The position numbers and the translations under genes were made by a program. A stretch of DNA of 64,000 bases from Bettongia penicillata ogilbyi (lineage: Eukaryota; Chordata; Mammalia; Diprotodontia; Potoroidae). The notes below the pieces were generated by a model. It was given only the letters and a program-made list of their open reading frames with translations. It had not been told where the DNA came from and did not search any database. Shown here piece after piece: positions 59,201 to 64,000 of the stretch (the first letter of the stretch is position 1; each line of letters begins with the position of its first letter). Location: the NCBI GenBank assembly GCA_023548195.1, contig JAJHZJ010000414.1, positions 2,317,676 through 2,381,675 on the forward strand. The letters run 5' to 3'.

Positions 59201-60039
59201 TACTCTCTAAATCAACCTGAAAATGAACTCTTACATTTAAAAGATTTGGTGGAATCTGTTCTCTTTGCACACTTTATAGTGACATGAGTTCTGTGCTGAG
59301 AAGATAGAAGGAATATACTAGAGATATGCTAGAACTAGCTTGAAGCAGCTTAGGAAATCTGGTTGTTAATTCTTCAGTGTGAAGAATTTATTCCTTAGAA
59401 ATTGGCAAATATTAGAAATCAGGATTTGATTTATGGTTTTGTTGATTTTCTAAACTTAAGAAAGTGATTGAGAAAATGTTGAAAATAAAAATTAAACTTA
59501 AAAGTGAATTATCATTAAAAGCTGTTAAAAATTTACCAGTACACTCCTATATAAGCCCAAATGAGGGTCTTGGGTTACCCTCAAACTGCTTACATTGCCT
59601 CTGAATCTGCAGAAGTTAGCTAGGAAAATGAATGCTCTTTTGTCCTAAATGAACTCAGAGTCAGTTGCAAGGCTGTAGTGGCTTATTGTGCAATAGTATC
59701 AACTTTTATATTTCACACACACACACACATATACTTTGTTATTTATTTTTGACTCAATCTATAATTTAAATTGTAAATGGAGCCACTGGTGAGGGACTCC
59801 CTCTGCCAAATGCAGATTAATCCCATCTCTAAAACTTATAGGTTTGTATTTTAATTGTGTCTATACACTATCATAAGCAGGCATGACAAGGTCAATGGTA
59901 GTGGTCTTCAGTGATTTAAAAAGCTGAGAATACAACTAGCACTAATGTGGAAGAGGGGTAGATGTAGGTTCATTATTAGGAAAGAGCTCTGATCATTGTT
60001 CCACTATTGGAGATGACATTGTGAAGTAATTGTAAGACA

Positions 60040-60280
60040 GCATGGTTGTGTGATGCAAAAATTACTGGACCTTGATTCAGAAAGATCTGATTTCACATCC
60101 TGCTTTGAGCATTTATTGGCTATGTGTGCTTTGGCAAGTCACCTAATTTCTTTGAGCCTCAATTTCTTCCTCTATAAAATGGGGCAATAGCACCTACCTC
60201 CCAGAGTTGTGATTATCAAATGAGATAAAACTTTTTAAGTGCTTTGCCAACCTTAAAGTGCTATATAATTGCTATGTATT
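60040..60280 (+). mobile_element. MIR SINE (duplication copy 2)
   Basis: 'aagatctgatttcacatcct', 'tttggcaagtcacctaattt', 'gtgattatcaaatgagataa'. Counterpart of 36875-37110. Confidence 0.7.
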
Positions 60281-60506
60281 ATTTTTAGTAATATCCTCGT
60301 GTCTGACTGTCCATGAATTGGGGATACTACAGCAGGGATTTCCACATCAGATCTAGATGAATTCTGGGTCTCCTTCCTGATCTAAGAGGCTGTGATTCAT
60401 TCATTTTGCCTGGGGTGCCAAGTTTTGTTTCTCAGGACACTCAAAATATTTAATTCTTCTAGGCATTCAAGAGGAACAATCTCACCATCTTAAGAAGAAC
60501 TTCTCT

Positions 60507-62000
60507 TGGGGGCAGAGTCAAAATGATGAAGTTATAGCATGGACTTTCAAGAGCTTTCCCCCCAACCCAGGCAAATACCTGTAAAAAATGACTCTAAACA
60601 AATTGTGGAGCTGCAGAACCCAAAGAAGAATGGACTAAAGCAAATCTCCAGCCCAAGACAGCCAGGACAGACATGGGGAAGTGTGTATCATACCACACTG
60701 GAAGCAGAGCACAGTCCCATGGGGGCCAACCCGAGCAGGTCCTGGGGACTGAATCTATTGTTTCCATATTTCATGACCCCAAAACGCTGAGGACAATTGG
60801 GAAAGATAGTGGGAAAAAACCTGTGTGATGTGTGAGAGACAGGAGAGAGTGGTCTGGCCCCAACCCCAGGATGGCAGAGTGGGGAGGGCTGGAGGAATCT
60901 GCAAAATGCCACAGCAGCAGCAAAGACAGCTCTAGTCACTGTTTCTGGAGTTTTAGGACCACACATTGTGGTCTGGGACAGTATACCCCCACCCCCACTT
61001 GAAGTAGAGAAGTGTCTTGACGAAGACCTCAGATTTCAAGTAAATGTCTGGGGAAATAAGCAAAAACCAGAAAAAGATTCAGACTATAGAATTTTACTTT
61101 GGTGATAAGGAAGACCCAAACATGTTAACAGAAGACAACAAAGTCAATGTCTCCAACAAAATATGAATTGCTCACAAGTCATAGAAGAGAAACTCAAAAA
61201 GAACTTTGGAAATCAAGTAAGAGAAGTAAAGCAAAAACTGGGAAGGGAAATGAGGGTTATACAAGAAAATCATGAAAAATGAGTCAACTGCTTGCTAAAG
61301 GAGATCCAAAAACATGCTGAGGAATACAATACTTTAAAAAAGAGACTAAACCCAGTAACAAAAGATATTCAAAAAGTCATTGAGGAAAAGAATGTCCTAC
61401 AAAGCAAAATTGGTCAGATGGAAAAGGATGTCCAAGAACTCACTGAAGAAAATAATTCTTTAAAGATTAGAATGGAGCAGATAGAAGTTAATAGCCTTTT
61501 GAAAACTTAAGAAATTATAAAACAAAACCAAAGGAATCAAAAATGTGAATATGACAATGTGAAATATCTCATTGGAGAAACAACTGACCTGGATAACAGA
61601 TCTATGAGAGACAATTTTAAAATTATTGGACTACCTGAAAGCCATGATCAAAAAAAGAGCCTTGATATTATCTTTCAAGAAATTATCAGGGAAAACTTCA
61701 CTGATATTCTAGAATCAGAGGGCAAAATAAATATTGAAAGAGTCCACTGATCACCTCCTCAATGTGATTCCAAAAGGAAAACTCTTAGGAATATTGGAGC
61801 CAAAGTCCAGAGCAACATTGTGGAAATATAATCAGGATAACACACAACCTAGCAGTTTTTACATTGAGGGATCACAAGATTTAGAATAAGATATTCCAGA
61901 GGTCAAAGGAGCTAGGATTAAAATCAAGAATCATGTTCCCTTAGTATAATGCCTCAGGGAAGAAAATGGTAATTCAAAGAAAGAGAGGACTTTCAAGCAT
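60507..62000 (+). mobile_element. HAL1-type element F, older, 3' truncated
   Basis: Starts 'tgggggcagagtcaaaatga', a decayed L1-type 5' end. ORF1 pieces at 61292-61510 (LKKRLNPVTKDIQKVIEEKN) and 61559-61750 (TTDLDNRSMRDNFKIIGLPE). It ends inside the ORF1 C-terminal region near 62000. It is absent from duplication copy 1, so it inserted after the duplication, although it is more decayed than A-E. Confidence 0.75.
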
Positions 62001-62239
62001 TCATTTTTGTTGTTTCTTGTGTAATTCCATATGTTTAATTTTGTACATTTAAATACATGATTTTGAGAAGAGATACATAGGTCTTACCAGATTGCCAGAG
62101 GACTCTATGACACAGAAAATGTTAAGACCTCCTACCCTAGCCTGTCAAGATTCCTTTAGATTCTCACTTTTTTATTCACTGTGTTTTATATATATATATA
62201 TATCCCTGCTACTTTTGTGTTATCTGAAAATCTGGTAAG

Positions 62240-63135
62240 CAACATTTGTTTTTCAGCCATTATTCAGTTGTGCCCAACTCTTTGTTTTCTTGTATTTGGT
62301 TTTGTTTTATACAAGAGAATATGGTCTGCTTCATTCTGCATTCCAACTTTGTAGTTCCTTCTCTGGAGGTGGATGGCATTTTGCATGAGTCCTTTGGAAA
62401 TACTTTCAGTCCTTGCATTGCTATGAAGGGCTGTTTAACAAAAATAATCCTCACACACTGTGCCTGTCACTGTGTATAATGTCCTCCTGATTCTGTTTAT
62501 TTCAGTTCATATAAGTCTTTCCAGGATTCTCTGAAGTCTGTTTGTCATTTCTTATATCACAGTAGCATTCCATTCCATTCATATGCTACAACTTGTTCAG
62601 GCATTCTCCAATTGATGGGCATTTCCTCAATTTCCTACTCTTGGCCACTACAAAAAGAGCTGCTATAGATATTTCTACACATGTGAATCCTTTCCCCATT
62701 TTTGTGATCCCTTTGGGATACAGCCCTAGAAGTATTACTGCAGGATCAGTGGGTATGCACACATCTATAACCCTTTGGGCATAGTTCTGAATTGTTCTCA
62801 AGCATGTTGGGATCAGCTTACATTTTCCACCAACAATGAATTAGTGTTCCAGATCTCCCATATCTTCTTCAACAATTACCGTTTTCCTGTTTTGTCATGT
62901 TAGGTAATGTGATAGGGGTGATGTGAGACCTCAGATTTCTTTTCATTCACATCTCTCTAATCAAGAGTGATTTACGGCATTTTTTCATTTGACTACAAAT
63001 AGCTTTAATTTGTTCCTCTGAAAACTGCCTGTTCATATCTTTGACTATTTGTTAACTGGGGAATGACTTGTATTCTTGTAAATTTGACTCAGTTATCTGT
63101 ATATTTTAGATGTGAGGCCTTTATCACAGACAGTA
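62240..63135 (-). mobile_element. 5'-truncated L1, ORF2 C-terminus and 3'UTR
   Basis: Minus-strand frame 62801-62586 reads RTIQNYAQRVIDVCIPTDPA, then KSRKLRKCPSIGECLNKL. It is inserted in copy 2 only. Confidence 0.75.
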
Positions 63136-63965
63136 GTTTTTAACCATATTAGTCATGTTATTATATATAAGAAATGGAGAAAAAAAATATGAAATAAATA
63201 AAGTGAAAATGATATGCTTTAATCTGTATTCAGATTCCATCTGATCTTTCTCCAGATGTTTGTCATCATGAGTTGTGTGGAATTGTCTTGAGTCATTGTA
63301 TTGCTGAGAAGAACTACATTATTCACAATTGTTCATTTTACAATATTTCTGTCATGGTGTATAATATTCTCCTGGTTCTGTTCACTTCACTTTGCATCAG
63401 TTCATGTAAGTTTCTCTAGGTTTTTCTAAAACCAGTCTGTTCATCATTTCTTATATCACATTAATGCTCCATTACAATGAAGTACCATAACTTGTTTAGT
63501 CATTCTCCAGTTGCTGGGCATCCCTTCAATATCCATTTCTTTACTATCACATAAAGAGCTATTATAAATATTTTTTTGTACAAATATGTCCTTTCCCCCT
63601 TCTAAAAATTTTTTTTGGATACAAACTTGTATTTGTATTCCTGGAACAAATGGTATACACAGTTTTATAATCCTTTGATACAGTTCCAGATGGCTCTCTG
63701 GAACAGGTAAATCAGTTCACAACTAAACCAAGAGTGCATTATTGTCCCAATTTTCCCACATCCCTTTGAAAATTTGTCATTTTCATTTTCTGTCATATTA
63801 GCCAAACTGATAGGTGTGAGGTTTTAACATAGAGTTGTTTTTCAACTTGTATTTTTCTAATCAATGGTGCTTTTGAGCAATTATTTTCATATAACTATAA
63901 ATAGCTGTTCATCTGAAAACTGTAAGTTCATTTCCTTTGATCATTTATCAATTGAGGAATGAACA
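63136..63965 (-). mobile_element. Old L1 3' end (duplication copy 2)
   Basis: Counterpart of 37900-38722 ('attctcctggttctgttcac', 'gtcattctccagttgctggg'). Confidence 0.7.
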
Positions 63966-64000
63966 CAAGAAGCAGAAATTAAAAATCTCAATGATTATAA

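Larger units (their letters stand above)
56797..64000. repeat. Segmental duplication, copy 2 (runs off the window)
   Basis: Same orientation as copy 1 (34040-38745). Shared unique landmarks: 'ctctaggtaactc' start, 'tttccttataaaaac', 'gccactggtgaggga', MIR at 60040. The last 40 bases ('acacaagaagca' then 'aattaaaaatc') match 38715-38745, that is, the DNA just 3' of the PARP15-like last exon. Confidence 0.85.

Noticed and set aside
60539..60966. Frames on both strands as a possible host exon
   Set aside because: The region is the 5'UTR of HAL1-F by its L1-type start and by the ORF1 pieces that follow.

Overview
The window is nuclear DNA of a marsupial. The evidence is AT-rich sequence, introns, many copies of the marsupial tRNA-derived SINE with the 'gggcagctaggtggcacagt' head, L2/MIR fossils, marsupial-type L1, and several full-length L1-like elements that carry ORF1 but no ORF2 (HAL1 type). 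I cannot decide between an American and an Australian species.

Host genes, all on the minus strand: two neighbouring genes of the macro-domain PARP family (PARP14/PARP15) lie head to tail. The upstream gene shows five exons between 52.35 and 38.88 kb: the end of a macro domain, a KH/WWE exon ruined by stops and frameshifts, and three open catalytic (ART) exons with an H-Y-L mono-ADP-ribosyltransferase triad. Splice phases let the macro exon join the first catalytic exon directly, skipping the dead WWE exon. That gives the PARP15 layout (macro plus ART, no WWE). The downstream gene is represented by its first coding exon (3035-2846), which reads as the PARP14 N-terminus. It has a CpG/GC-box promoter and an IRF/ISRE element about 180 bp upstream. 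Order and orientation match the human PARP15-PARP14 pair. About 36 kb of repeat-rich DNA separates them.

Layout: 0-2.8 kb, PARP14 intron 1 (L2, L1, MIR). 2.8-3.3 kb, PARP14 exon 1 and promoter. 3.3-9 kb, old repeats and SINEs. 9-24 kb, a swarm of HAL1-type elements (two minus, two decayed minus, one plus). 25-30 kb, SINE cluster and a LINE with an inverted 5' end. 30.5-33.5 kb, an L1 with reverse transcriptase. 34-38.7 kb, first copy of a segmental duplication. 38.9-52.3 kb, PARP15-like exons with a HAL1 element in the last intron. 55-56.8 kb, internally deleted HAL1. 56.8-64 kb, second copy of the segmental duplication. This second copy stops at the window edge about 140 bp short of where another PARP last exon should begin.

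The most unusual points are the fossil WWE exon between live PARP15-like exons, the tandem duplication that predicts one more PARP copy just outside the window, a 277-bp inverted near-identical copy of one HAL1 3'UTR inside a neighbouring HAL1 5'UTR, and the set of ORF2-less L1 relatives with clean target-site duplications.
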